Shown here piece by piece: positions 11,276 to 20,846 of a stretch of 64,000 bases of DNA. The translations under genes and the position numbers were made by a program. Under the pieces are notes generated by a model, which was given only the letters and a program-made list of their open reading frames with translations, searched no databases and was not told the DNA's origin. This DNA comes from Branchiostoma floridae (Eukaryota; Chordata; Leptocardii; Amphioxiformes; Branchiostomatidae). Position 1 is the stretch's first letter. Each line of letters starts with the position of its first letter. The stretch covers positions 11,685,549-11,749,548 of the forward strand of contig NC_049990.1 of the NCBI RefSeq assembly GCF_000003815.2, in the 5' to 3' direction.

Positions 11276-12750
11276 GTCTTACATGTCTATCCACTACAGG
11301 CTCCAACCAAATAAAGACTTAGAAAGTCCTATGGGAAAATGTTGTGCTTCTGATTCCAAGGAAAAACCTGCCGCCTTTTTTGGAGGTCGGCAACTGGCAA
11401 GGGACATAAAATTTCCGGTCTGATGTCTGAAATTGAAAACAAACTTCCTGTATTTTACACTGCAGCTGTGATAACAAATTAGGCCTTTCAACAGTTGAAG
11501 CACGAATGAATAGTAAAATTTATATATACAGTCAAATACTGAGCTTTAAAACACTGTATCGTATAAAGGCTCGGGAAAAGCTTGGGGTTAAATTTCTAGT
11601 TTATAGTGTGCGTGTTTTATTTCACATTATCATATAGCCAGGCGCCGCGGACCAATCAGAAGGCCCCGTTCCACGTTGGTTATGACGCCGTAACACGTAG
11701 ATTCAGGCCAGGCAGGTGGGTATCGCTCCCCTGATTGGTCAGAATGAATCGACACCGGCACCGGTGTCGATTTGCATCGACACCGGCACCAGTGTCGATG
11801 CAAATCNNNNNNNNNNNNNNNNNNNNNNNNNNNNNNNNNNNNNNNNNNNNNNNNNNNNNNNNNNNNNNNNNNNNNNNNNNNNNNNNNNNNNNNNNNNNNN
11901 NNNNNNNNNNNNNNNNNNNNNNNNNNNNNNNNNNNNNNNNNNNNNNNNNNNNNNNNNNNNNNNNNNNNNNNNNNNNNNNNNNNNNNNNNNNNNNNNNNNN
12001 NNNNNNNNNNNNNNNNNNNNNNNNNNNNNNNNNNNNNNNNNNNNNNNNNNNNNNNNNNNNNNNNNNNNNNNNNNNNNNNNNNNNNNNNNNNNNNNNNNNN
12101 NNNNNNNNNNNNNNNNNNNNNNNNNNNNNNNNNNNNNNNNNNNNNNNNNNNNNNNNNNNNNNNNNNNNNNNNNNNNNNNNNNNNNNNNNNNNNNNNNNNN
12201 NNNNNNNNNNNNNNNNNNNNNNNNNNNNNNNNNNNNNNNNNNNNNNNNNNNNNNNNNNNNNNNNNNNNNNNNNNNNNNNNNNNNNNNNNNNNNNNNNNNN
12301 NNNNNNNNNNNNNNNNNNNNNNNNNNNNNNNNNNNNNNNNNNNNNNNNNNNNNNNNNNNNNNNNNNNNNNNNNNNNNNNNNNNNNNNNNNNNNNNNNNNN
12401 NNNNNNNNNNNNNNNNNNNNNNNNNNNNNNNNNNNNNNNNNNNNNNNNNNNNNNNNNNNNNNNNNNNNNNNNNNNNNNNNNNNNNNNNNNNNNNNNNNNN
12501 NNNNNNNNNNNNNNNNNNNNNNNNNNNNNNNNNNNNNNNNNNNNNNNNNNNNNNTCGGGCCGGGGCATTAACCCTTTATTAAAGACCTCGCTTCTTTCCG
12601 TGCGTGTAGTGTACTTGCTATTTGCCATTAAAAACAACAGAAACCATTTATACTTTGCATCGGGCATGTTTTTAGTCGATACTCTTCTCAGCGACCACCT
12701 GTCCAAATCGACCGTTTTTTCCGGTCCCCCGGGTGGACGTCTTGGGCAGG
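11276..12750. other. Non-coding stretch with large assembly gap
   Basis: No gene seen. The N gap at 11807-12554 follows a GC-rich palindromic tandem repeat. Long frames across this gap on either strand are artefacts. Confidence 0.6.
11749..11806. repeat. 28-bp palindromic tandem repeat bordering the gap
   Basis: Two visible units of tcgacaccggcaccggtgtc followed by gatttgca, each nearly self-complementary (cgacaccgg / ccggtgtcg). The assembly breaks within the second or third unit, so the array probably continues into the N run. Confidence 0.8.
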
Positions 12751-13090
12751 TTTGACTGTACTTCTCTATTCAGCTTATCAACATACAATTTCTGTATATC
12801 TATGCAATTACAAGACAATATTAAACATACCAGTGCCTAATATATTCAAGTTTTACATTGTATTCCTTGGGTCACTTTACCTGAAATCTTTTAAGAAACA
12901 CTGTCAAGAGAAACACTACCTACAAACCCAGCGATTTTTTTCAAGACGTGACCTAAAACACAAAACGTTTTTGTTAGGCCTAATTGACTTATACGATTGT
13001 TATTGTAGCTGACCGAGCTTGAACTCAAATCAAAATCTTTCCGAACCATCGTGAATAGGACACGTCTCCAAGACAGGTGCATCGTACATT

Positions 13091-13146
13091 CTGTATCTGT
13101 ACCTATATAGCCGGTATAACCGCCCTTCGGCGTAACACACCAGCTT
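13091..13146 (-). mobile_element. LINE 3' tail, copy 2
   Basis: The reverse complement reads gtgtgttacgccgaagggcg, gttataccggctatatagg, then tacagatacag, matching the 3' tail of the CR1-like LINE at 9.55 kb. It is only the tail, a strongly 5'-truncated insertion. Confidence 0.8.
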
Positions 13147-13372
13147 ACGACATTAGCCAACGTTTTGACATTTTGATTATTGGCTTGAAAAACAACTTAA
13201 CAACTTCCTTGTCCAGATGCCAGAAGGGACCCAATTAAAAGTGAGCAACGTCCTGAAGGTTGTTGGCAGGTTAGCTGCAGGCTATCCTGATATTAGTCTC
13301 CACTATAATTTGTTCTTCGGACGAAAAAATTGACATTTTTTTCCAGGTTACAATTTCTGTTTCTGTGACTTT

Positions 13373-13899
13373 GGTATGTTGATTTGATAATATTTACTGG
13401 GAACCCCAAAAACTACTGGCGCGATCGTGTGAATGGAAATGTTTGGCAAAAAACGTTACCTTCATTACAAGATCTAAGTGGTTAGGAAGGTTGAACAAAT
13501 GACTGAAACAGAGAGTATGGTATGCATAACAATAGATTCTTCATTTCTTTCTTTTACATCTTTTTCTTTGGCCTTGGAATTGACCTTGCCATTCCATAGC
13601 ACTAGTAGACATTTTCCGATATTATTTTTTCCATTGTATGTCATATTTTTGCACATTATTTTCTTTCTTTCACATCTTCTTCTATTACCTTGGAATGGAC
13701 CTTGCCATTCTATGACATAAGTCATGTTAGTACAAGTTTTCCATTTTTGCATTCTACGGCATTTCCTTGCTCATTTTGCAGTTGCTTTAAATTTGTACGA
13801 TATACTGTATGGTTTAAAACTTTATCTTCAATTTTTGGAAACGGCAGAAAATAGTGAAAACACGTGGATGTCATCCATATAATCAAATCAACGTGGCCT
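13373..13899. mobile_element. DNA element with GGCCANGTTGATTTG terminal repeats (copy 1)
   Basis: The left end (tatgttgatttgataatat) and right end (aatcaaatcaacgtggccta) are inverted repeats. Interior landmarks include ggaaggttgaac and acaatagattcttcattt. Related sequence is found at 27.04-27.3 kb, 41.63-41.85 kb and 53.49-54.32 kb. The 54.3 kb right end and the 41.6 kb left end match as reverse complements over about 35 bp. No transposase frame is seen. Confidence 0.7.
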
Positions 13900-13911
13900 A
13901 ATTGACTGATA

Positions 13912-14145
13912 ATACCCCTGTCACATTTGGCGAAAATCGATCGGACGACGATTCTGCGGCAATCGCCCGAGCCTCGCTTATAATAATAACTTTATTGTAC
14001 AACAATTGTACAAGGTACAAAGTGTGGCTTATATGTGACAGGGACGATTTTCAGGTGAAAAATACGCGCAACCCTCTGTTGATCTTAAATATGACCGATC
14101 TTCCATCGATACGCCCGAAGATCGTGGATAATGTGACAGGGGTAT
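13912..14145. mobile_element. MITE with ATACCCCTGTCACATT termini (copy 1)
   Basis: The ends atacccctgtcacatt and aatgtgacaggggtat are perfect inverted repeats. The subterminal cgaaaatcgatcggacgacg is shared with copies at 32.0-32.7 kb. About 234 bp, non-coding. Confidence 0.85.
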
Positions 14146-14430
14146 AAGCAGCACACTTTGTTGTAGTTGACCGAGCTTGAACTCAAATCAAAGGCTTTCC
14201 GAACCATCCTGAATAGGACACGTTGCCGAAAGAGGTGAATTTAAATGTATCGTTCTACATCATCATGAGATAAGTTTTGACATTTGAACTCTTGGCTTGA
14301 ACGACCGGCTTAACGTTAACGATCTCCCTGTTCAAATGCCAGAAGGGACCCAATTAGAAGCGAGTAGCGACCGCTGGCAAATGTCAACGTCCTTAGGGTT
14401 GTTGGCAAGTTAGCTACAGGGTATCCTGGA

Positions 14431-15375
14431 AAAATGAGATGCATTAAAAAGTAGGGCGACAAAAATACAGGAAACAGTAATTTTACAACCTCGTTAACTC
14501 TGGATATGGTGTCCTCCTTTATAAAGAATGTTTATTAAGAATGCTCGTCTATAGGCTTTTATGCATCCGTTTAACTGATAGATATTTGTTGTACATACAA
14601 ATGTGATACTGCTAATCTATGCCATTCAATGAACTTCCCTTTGTTTGCAATATTATCTGATTCAGTTAACGACAATCTAATCTTATTAGCTATACATTCT
14701 CAGTGCTTGCCTGTCTAATTTGGTAACCATCTAGACTTGGATATGCATTCAGTGCCCATATCTACCTACATTTTGACCCTTTTATCATTTTTATGTAAGC
14801 TGAGTGAGCGTCATACATAATTTCATCATACAGCAAAGTGACTTGAAAAGGAACCCCCGGGAATCTACAATTGATGAAAAAGCCATGATTTTTGGTTGTT
14901 GAATCGAAGATAATCGTTTACGTAAGGACGTAGTTTAGAAGAGCCGAGTTATTGACCTCACCTCACCTCACCTCACCGGTTATTGACGCCTGTTACAAAA
15001 GGATTTGTGGGGACGAACCAAATAGAGGGGGGGGGGACAAAAAGGAAACAGAGTAAAAAGAAACTGGAATGCATACTGATTTATAACATTACTCCCGCAT
15101 TGTCTATATCCTAAAAAGATAGTGCTCTGTTTACTCTTACTCAAATTTACATTTCACTGATTATGTTATTAATATCATAATCATCAGGTGTGATGCAGAT
15201 GGACCCCCTGTACCAAAATATCAGGTCAAACCTTTTCTGTAAAATGGGTTGAACGAAATCATTTTTTTCAGGCCTTGGCTCCTGTACTATATGGGTGGCA
15301 TCCGCTGCAGACTCAAAATCTAAGTGCAAGCAGCTCTGTGTCAATTTTTTGTACATGTCCTGTTATGTTTGTTAA
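14431..15375. other. Non-coding stretch
   Basis: No gene seen. There is a short cctcacctcacctcacc run near 14958 and a g9 tract near 15030. Confidence 0.5.
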
Positions 15376-15458
15376 TAAGGACCACAGGAAGAGTAGCTAC
15401 AATGTCCTTGTATATTGTTATGCTAATTGTGGATCTGAATAAAGTCAAAGTCAAAGCA
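15376..15458 (+). mobile_element. LINE-type 3' tail ending AATAAAGTCAAAGTCAAAG
   Basis: The sequence ggaccacaggaagagtagct runs to gatctgaataaagtcaaagt and a short tandem end (gtcaaa)n. A polyadenylation-like AATAAA followed by short repeats is typical of L2/CR1-type 3' ends. No coding part is preserved. Confidence 0.5.
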
Positions 15459-15756
15459 CCCGAATATCGTCAAATTTAGAGACCACAAAGCTTGTAATAA
15501 GCATTAAAATTATAAAACACGGTAACACAGCCAACATATCCTTTATTTCTGCATTCAACGATACAGTAAGTGACACTTGTGTCGACATCAAAATTAGATT
15601 AGCATTTCTTTGACAAAGCAAACTAACATTATTAGAGCACATGTCTATTATTGTTTGTATCATGCTGTGAACTGTCAGCTATGTTTAATACATTCGCTGA
15701 TTGACTGTTTTTGAGAGCTTAAAGATATGAATTTTATGTGTATGTATACATGTATA

Positions 15757-15758
<2 letters not shown>

Positions 15759-15817
<59 letters not shown>

Positions 15818-15994
15818 AAGGAATGAAATACACACTGTCTGGTGTATCAAAGGGGAAATGTATATATATATATATGAGCACTGAACAACTCATCAGAGGG
15901 GCAGAGGACAGAGCAAGATGGGCACGGATCACTGCTACTGGATGTCGGGGAGCCCCTACGACCACTGAGGTTACGGGCCGTGAGTGAGTGAGTG

Positions 15995-16045
<51 letters not shown>
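15759..16045. repeat. (TA)n microsatellites flanking a LINE C-terminal scrap
   Basis: Long (ta)n runs lie at 15759-15815 and 15995-16045, with a shorter one near 15862. Between them the plus frame ends EQLIRGAEDRARWARITATG, stops at 15985-15987 and is followed by (gtga)n. AEDRxxWxxIT is the usual end of RTE-type reverse-transcriptase ORFs and the tetranucleotide tail is typical of them. This is a minimal LINE remnant with expanded microsatellites. Confidence 0.65.
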
Positions 16046-16048
<3 letters not shown>

Positions 16049-16095
16049 CTTTCGTTGACTTCTTACATATATATATAAGAAGTCAACGAAGGCTG
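16046..16095. mobile_element. Short palindrome, probable MITE or foldback remnant
   Basis: Arms cagctttcgttgacttctta and taagaagtcaacgaaggctg pair with two mismatches around a (ta)n loop. Sequence near 33309-33340 (ttgacttcttaaataaag) is a weaker relative. Confidence 0.65.
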
Positions 16096-17495
16096 TCCTT
16101 AATGAAACATGCAACAGGTTTTGTGGCTTACACTCACTAGTACTAGTAGTAGTACCTAAGTGCACTTATACCGTCGGCAGCTAAACAAAACTCAAGTCCC
16201 CAGGGTAACGTTTAATGCGTGCCAATCGGCAATTACTATATTTATACTACCATAGTTGATAGGCGCCGAATGGTCCGCAGATTATCGACAGGAATCCAAA
16301 AACTGCAAAGCAATAGGTGTTTGTTGGTATAGAAGCGTCGCCTTGCGGACAAAATTATCATTACGCGTGGAAAATTTTTTTTTATTTCTTACCAATGATT
16401 GCTTACGAAGAGATGCTACTTCCGTTGACCAATAGGAGGACAGTCGGATATTAATTTGATACCTAAATTTTACATTCTAACCTTGTCTATTTATTGCACT
16501 AGTCTGCCATTGGTTAGATTTATCCAATCATATCAACGGTAGACTTCGATTCAGCCAATCATGATCAACTGCAAGTTTCCTCTTCCAAATGTCAAAGAAA
16601 GATCTGCATTTTGCTTGCTGGTCACTAGGGAGCGCTGTGAAACCGTGAAAAACTCAACTATGGCGTGAAAAAGGCTTCTATGAGACATTTAGTGATTAGA
16701 ACCTCCATAAATTTTGTTCCTTAAGAGGCACAACTGACGAATTGCGCGGAATCCATTCTATTCTGGCTCTAATTTTCTTCTGTGGTCGCTTCTGCCGAAT
16801 CCGGAGCTAGAATTTCATACATACTGGTCAGTGTCGCGCTAGTTGGGGTGGGTGGTGGGAAACATCAAATCTTCCGAACTACTAGTATGTTAGATAGCAG
16901 TATTGACTATTGTATTGACTTTTATAAGTAAACTTCTAAGAAAACCTGTCTGAACCTGAATGAAATTCAATGAAAAAATGTCAAATCGTAAATGAAATTA
17001 AGAAAAACCTCTCTACCAAACAAAGTTTAATTAAATCCAGTTGCACATTATCTCGAGGGTGCATGGATTCTCATTACGAGAACTCAATCATCATCATCAT
17101 CATCATCGCCACTTGTCAGTTGATTCACCGAGGTACTCTCAAAGCAGAGGTTCGGCTCCGACTGTGTTTTGTGGCCCGCGAGACATACATAAATGAAAAG
17201 ACATAATAACGCGCATTTCAATAAGGTATGCACAGCTATTCTGTTCTTTTCTAAGTCCGATTGCTTAATTGCCCAACATAAAGTGTGTGGTCCTTAGAAT
17301 TGCACGAAGGCCACAGCTTCCAACCTCTTTTCTTGGTTAGAAGTCAGCTACCACGTTTCAGAACCATCACTCTCAAGTGCAGTCAATACTTTTCAACGTA
17401 TCTGATCTCATCTGGAGGCGAGGCATGACTGCGCACTGGTGTCATCTAGCGGAACTTAATAAAACTGCAGGCGACAGCTGCTCTTTATTTCCCAG
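16096..17495. other. Non-coding stretch upstream of RPLP1
   Basis: No gene recognised. A (cat)n run lies near 17091-17107. The last part presumably contains distal promoter sequence of RPLP1. Confidence 0.5.
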
Positions 17496-17507
17496 TGTCC
17501 TCCGCGG

Positions 17508-17531
17508 TTTCCTCCTCTTTACGCCATCTTG
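17508..17531 (+). promoter_or_regulatory. Candidate RPLP1 transcription start: TOP-like tract and YY1-like motif
   Basis: A pyrimidine tract (tttcctcctcttt, 17508-17520) is followed at once by gccatcttg (17523-17531), the reverse form of the YY1 core. Ribosomal-protein mRNAs start at a C inside such tracts (5' TOP), and YY1 motifs near the start are common in animal ribosomal-protein promoters. No ATG occurs between here and the RPLP1 start at 17683, which fits a 5' UTR of about 165 nt. No TATA box is present. Confidence 0.5.
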
Positions 17532-17682
17532 CGCAAAGTGTGGTGTTCTCTCACGAGCTAAGGGCGCAATCCGCCGACTCGCACTTAAACCAAGGCCCAT
17601 CCGTACAAATTCTGTACGCAGTCTTGTTCATTAGAACACAAGGAATATTTCTGTGTCGAAAGTTTGGTTATCCTGACCGAGA

Positions 17683-20269
17683 ATGGCGTCTACATCCGAG
17701 CTCGCCTGTGTGTACAGTGCACTCATCCTCCACGACGATGATGTGGCGATTACTGTAAGTTTTCTTTCTCCACAGTTTTCTAACCCGTGAGTGAGGAGTA
17801 CGTTTAAGTTTTGTTCAGCGCAAGAGACACAATCAATTTTGGGGGGAACACTGGGCAGGGAACGCTTGTCACCGACGAAACACGTGGAATCGGTTCTCTA
17901 CAAAGGGGAGGGGGGAGCTATAAATTACTAGTAACCACCTAAACGTGTTCTGGTTGTAAGAAGTACCACATGAGCACATTGTCTTTTGTATCTTCTATCC
18001 GTCATCGACAGGATATTTCGAAACCGAAATAAAAGTTGTGCTGTAACTCTGTTCTATTCAACTGTACAATGATTTGTTCATTTAAAAGTAAAGCTAAACT
18101 TATGGCAGCTTACTATAAAATTAAGGGTGGTCTAAGGACCAGAAGATACCTACCTACATCCAGAAGAAAGGAATGTGAAAAACTCAAAAAGCTGTATCCC
18201 CCAACCTCTCTCACAAATACATGTACTCACACAACAGACGAACCTAATGCGTGTAAATTTCCTCTTCACAAACCCAAATTATACCCTCCCCATAAGAGGG
18301 AAAGGTCAGGTAAAAGTCTAACCAAATGTAACACAGGCACGTCCTTATGTTATGACAGGTATTAGTACACCTGAAATTAATGAGAATTAATAAAATGTCA
18401 AAATGTTGATCGCTGCCATTCCCATTTCTCTTTAGGGTGAGAAGATCGAGACCCTGATCAAGGCCGCCAACGTGGACGTTGAGCCCTTCTGGCCGGGTCT
18501 GTTCGCCAAGGCCCTGGAGGGTTCGGACATCGGGGCTCTCCTCTCCGCTGTCGGGTCCGGCGGTGGTGGCGGCGGCGCGGCTGCACCTGCGGCTGGCGGC
18601 GCAGCTGATGCACCTGCTGCAGGTCAGGAGATTTAACTGTTTTAGTTCTGCTTGTCAGGACTCGAAATTCATTTTGGGGATTAGGTGCACTGGTGCACCC
18701 AGCTTAAAAAATTGGGTGCACCAAAAAAATTTTGGGTGCGCCACTTAAATTGAAGTACAACCAAATGGCAAAACTTAGTTACAAGCTATCGAATTCTTAC
18801 CAGTACCATGACAGAAATATTATTATCTTTCTAACACTTAGATGTCAAGAATATCTTTACATACATAAACCTAAGAAAATATTTGGGGCCACAGAAAATA
18901 ATTGGGTGCACAGCTTCAATTTTGGGTGCACCTGGGTGCACATGCACCCAGTATTTCGAGCCCTGGTACTGCTTGTACACTTACCACTAAGGTCCTGTTC
19001 CACTAGACAATCTTACTGCAACCTAGATTGGATTTGTGCTTCCCTTGATTTTTTTATTGGAATTAGGGCTGTGTACCTATCCCGCACCTGTACCGTACCT
19101 ACAGATACAGGTCCGGGCCTAACATCTATGTACCTGTGCCTGTACCTAAACACACTAAAGCACATTTGGACACCACTTTTTGAGACTAAAGATTTAAGTA
19201 AATCCCCAATTTTGATTATATTGCAGTTGAAAATTGATAAAACATTATTTTGAGGTTCAAATTTCTAAATCCTCATGCAAAGATGACAATTTTTCGCTAA
19301 AAAAGACAGTTGGCTGGCTACATTTACAACTTACAGATAATTGATCAAATTTGTTAAGGTACAGGTAAAGGTCCGGACCTGTACCTAAACCTGTGTACCT
19401 GTACCTAAAATTTCTTTAGGTACACAGCTGTAATTAGAATACCATTCAAAATGTAAAATTATGGCTGGCAAGACAACAAAACACAGTTCTTAAGAAGTAA
19501 GAAACTGTTATTTCTACAAAATTCATTGAGCGACCCATCAAATGTTAGGTCGCTGCCCTAGGCTAGGGAATTGTATCTTTCATTGTGATCCATACAAATG
19601 TGGGATTACATTCTTGACAGCCGAAGAGAAGAAAGAGGAGAAAAAAGAAGAGTCCGATGAAGAATCTGATGAAGACATGGGATTCGGGCTGTTCGACGAT
19701 TAGACCTAGCCAACTGCCCTTGTCTGAAGGCAAGGTTTGGCGTGGACTTGAACTCCCATAACTCTGGGTGTTTCTTTTCCGCCACTTGCTTGACTTGGTT
19801 GTCTGCACACCAAGTCATAAAGCTTCACTGCTTTAACTAACCTTTACAAGGATCCCAGCATATAGCCATTCTATCATTCATGGTGATGGTAGAAAAATCC
19901 CCAGAGAAAACTCTAGGAAAAGAGATGCTGTTTCAGCCCTATTCATGCGTTGCCCTCTTGCTGTATGTTGTTTCTTGCTGCTAACTCAGGATGCCATTCT
20001 TGTTGCTTACTCCAGATGTCATCCTTGGTATAGTGTGAAATAGACTTGCAGTTCTATGCCTTTTGGTTTGTTATATTTTCAGCTGGACATCCAATTGTCA
20101 GTATACACACGGTACATTCACCTGGTGGCTAGTATCACCTTAAGTATTCATAGTAGATCAGAAACTTTATACATCTTTTTCTTTTTCAGCCAAAGAAGAA
20201 GAGAAGAAGAAGGAAGAATCTGAGGAAGAAGAGAGTGATGATGACATGGGATTCGGACTCTTCGACTAG
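17683..20269 (+). CDS. RPLP1: 60S acidic ribosomal protein P1
   Basis: P1 pairs with P2 on P0 to form the stalk of the large ribosomal subunit that recruits translational GTPases. Exon 1 (17683-17754) encodes [20 protein letters not shown] and VAIT, ending ACT|GTAAGT. Exon 2 (18436-18622) encodes [40 protein letters not shown], then the Gly/Ala hinge, and ends GCAG|GTCAGG. Exon 1 plus 2 match the P1 dimerisation domain nearly residue by residue. Two alternative last exons follow: 19621-19703 and 20190-20269, each joining in phase 1 to make an Ala codon and each encoding a charged segment plus the conserved DMGFGLFD tail and a stop. Predicted products are 113 and 112 residues, the usual P1 size. 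The gene converges with the UQCRB-like gene. No AATAAA is seen soon after either stop; cataaa at 19816 is a weak candidate for the first. Confidence 0.95.
18656..18966. mobile_element. hAT-like MITE in RPLP1 intron 2
   Basis: The ends caggactcgaaat and atttcgagccctgg are inverted repeats. The 8-mer ctgcttgt is directly repeated at 18648-18655 and 18969-18976, fitting a hAT target-site duplication. Subterminal gggtgcaccc-type repeats occur in both orientations. No coding capacity. Confidence 0.75.
19067..19430. mobile_element. Second MITE in RPLP1 intron 2 (GGCTGTGTACCT termini)
   Basis: The left end gggctgtgtacctat pairs with the right end ttaggtacacagctg. The subterminal regions are packed with aggtacaggt / acctgtacct repeats. 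The 6-mer aattag flanks both sides. Non-coding, about 365 bp. Confidence 0.65.
19621..19703 (+). CDS. RPLP1: RPLP1 alternative last exon A
   Basis: It begins after ttcttgacag. In frame with exon 2 it reads [20 protein letters not shown], then FGLFDD and TAG. Compared with the canonical P-protein tail it has SDED for SDDD and one extra C-terminal aspartate. The intact frame, acceptor and tail argue it is functional. To use it, the transcript must terminate or be cleaved before 20190, or exon B would merely be 3' UTR. Confidence 0.85.
20190..20269 (+). CDS. RPLP1: RPLP1 alternative last exon B
   Basis: It begins after a strong pyrimidine-rich acceptor (ctttttcttttt...cag). It reads [20 protein letters not shown], then FGLFD and TAG. 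This is the canonical P1/P2 C-terminus, the peptide that contacts translational GTPases. Its acceptor is stronger than that of exon A, so it may be the major form. Confidence 0.88.
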
Positions 20270-20846
20270 ATCCATTGCGTCAACATCCATCGATAAATGG
20301 AACTACAAAAATATCCATACATGCTTCATACTCCTTTGTGTATCTGACATGTACAGTGTGCCCTGGAATGTTGTTTTATCTCACCAAGGTTTTCCTGCTA
20401 TTCTGCATACATGAAAAAGTAAAAGCTGTATGAAAACAAGAAAACTGTGTCTGGTGTTGTTCTTGGTCTAGATAAGTAACATGGTCCTAGCATAAATTTT
20501 CTGTGCTGCTGAGGTTATGAAAGATTAAGTAATTAGTTATGATATGATGGCCAGTATTATAATTGATGCAAGAGTAGTCTCTAGACCTCAAGTAAAAAAA
20601 AAAAATATTGTTGCTGTGGAGACAGTGGAGTTATTTTAGACATGACGAAAAATGATATATCTAACTTGTATTGCCGTGATGGGCCAAGCACTTATTTTTA
20701 GTAACGTAAGCAACAAAGATATATCAAAATGAACAATGAAACTTCTTTTAGGCTATCGTTTTAATTCTTTTGTAGATGATGTGAAGATACAAGAAGACAA
20801 CAAAGACTTTTCTGCACACAAGTCTCAGTTGAAAGTAAAGTAGGTG

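Larger units (their letters stand above)
13006..14430. repeat. Direct segmental duplication interrupted by transposons
   Basis: The block starting gaccgagcttgaactcaaat at 13012 recurs at 14170. It is followed in both copies by ttccgaaccat, gaataggacacgt, atgccagaagggacccaatt and ttgttggca. The first copy is split by a LINE tail (13091-13146). Between the copies sit two DNA elements (13373-13899 and 13912-14145). The order implies duplication first and insertions later, or insertion-mediated duplication. Confidence 0.75.

Noticed and set aside
15675-15987. Ile-Tyr repeat proteins on both strands
   Set aside because: Translation of (ta)n microsatellite. Only the short C-terminal LINE motif after 15870 has meaning.
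17755-18435. Possible intronic snoRNA in RPLP1 intron 1
   Set aside because: Ribosomal-protein introns often host snoRNAs, but I found no paired C (RTGATGA) and D (CTGA) boxes with terminal stem.
18479-18748. Alternative-frame ORF over RPLP1 exon 2
   Set aside because: Shadow of the GC-rich P1 exon; the P1 frame matches the family throughout.
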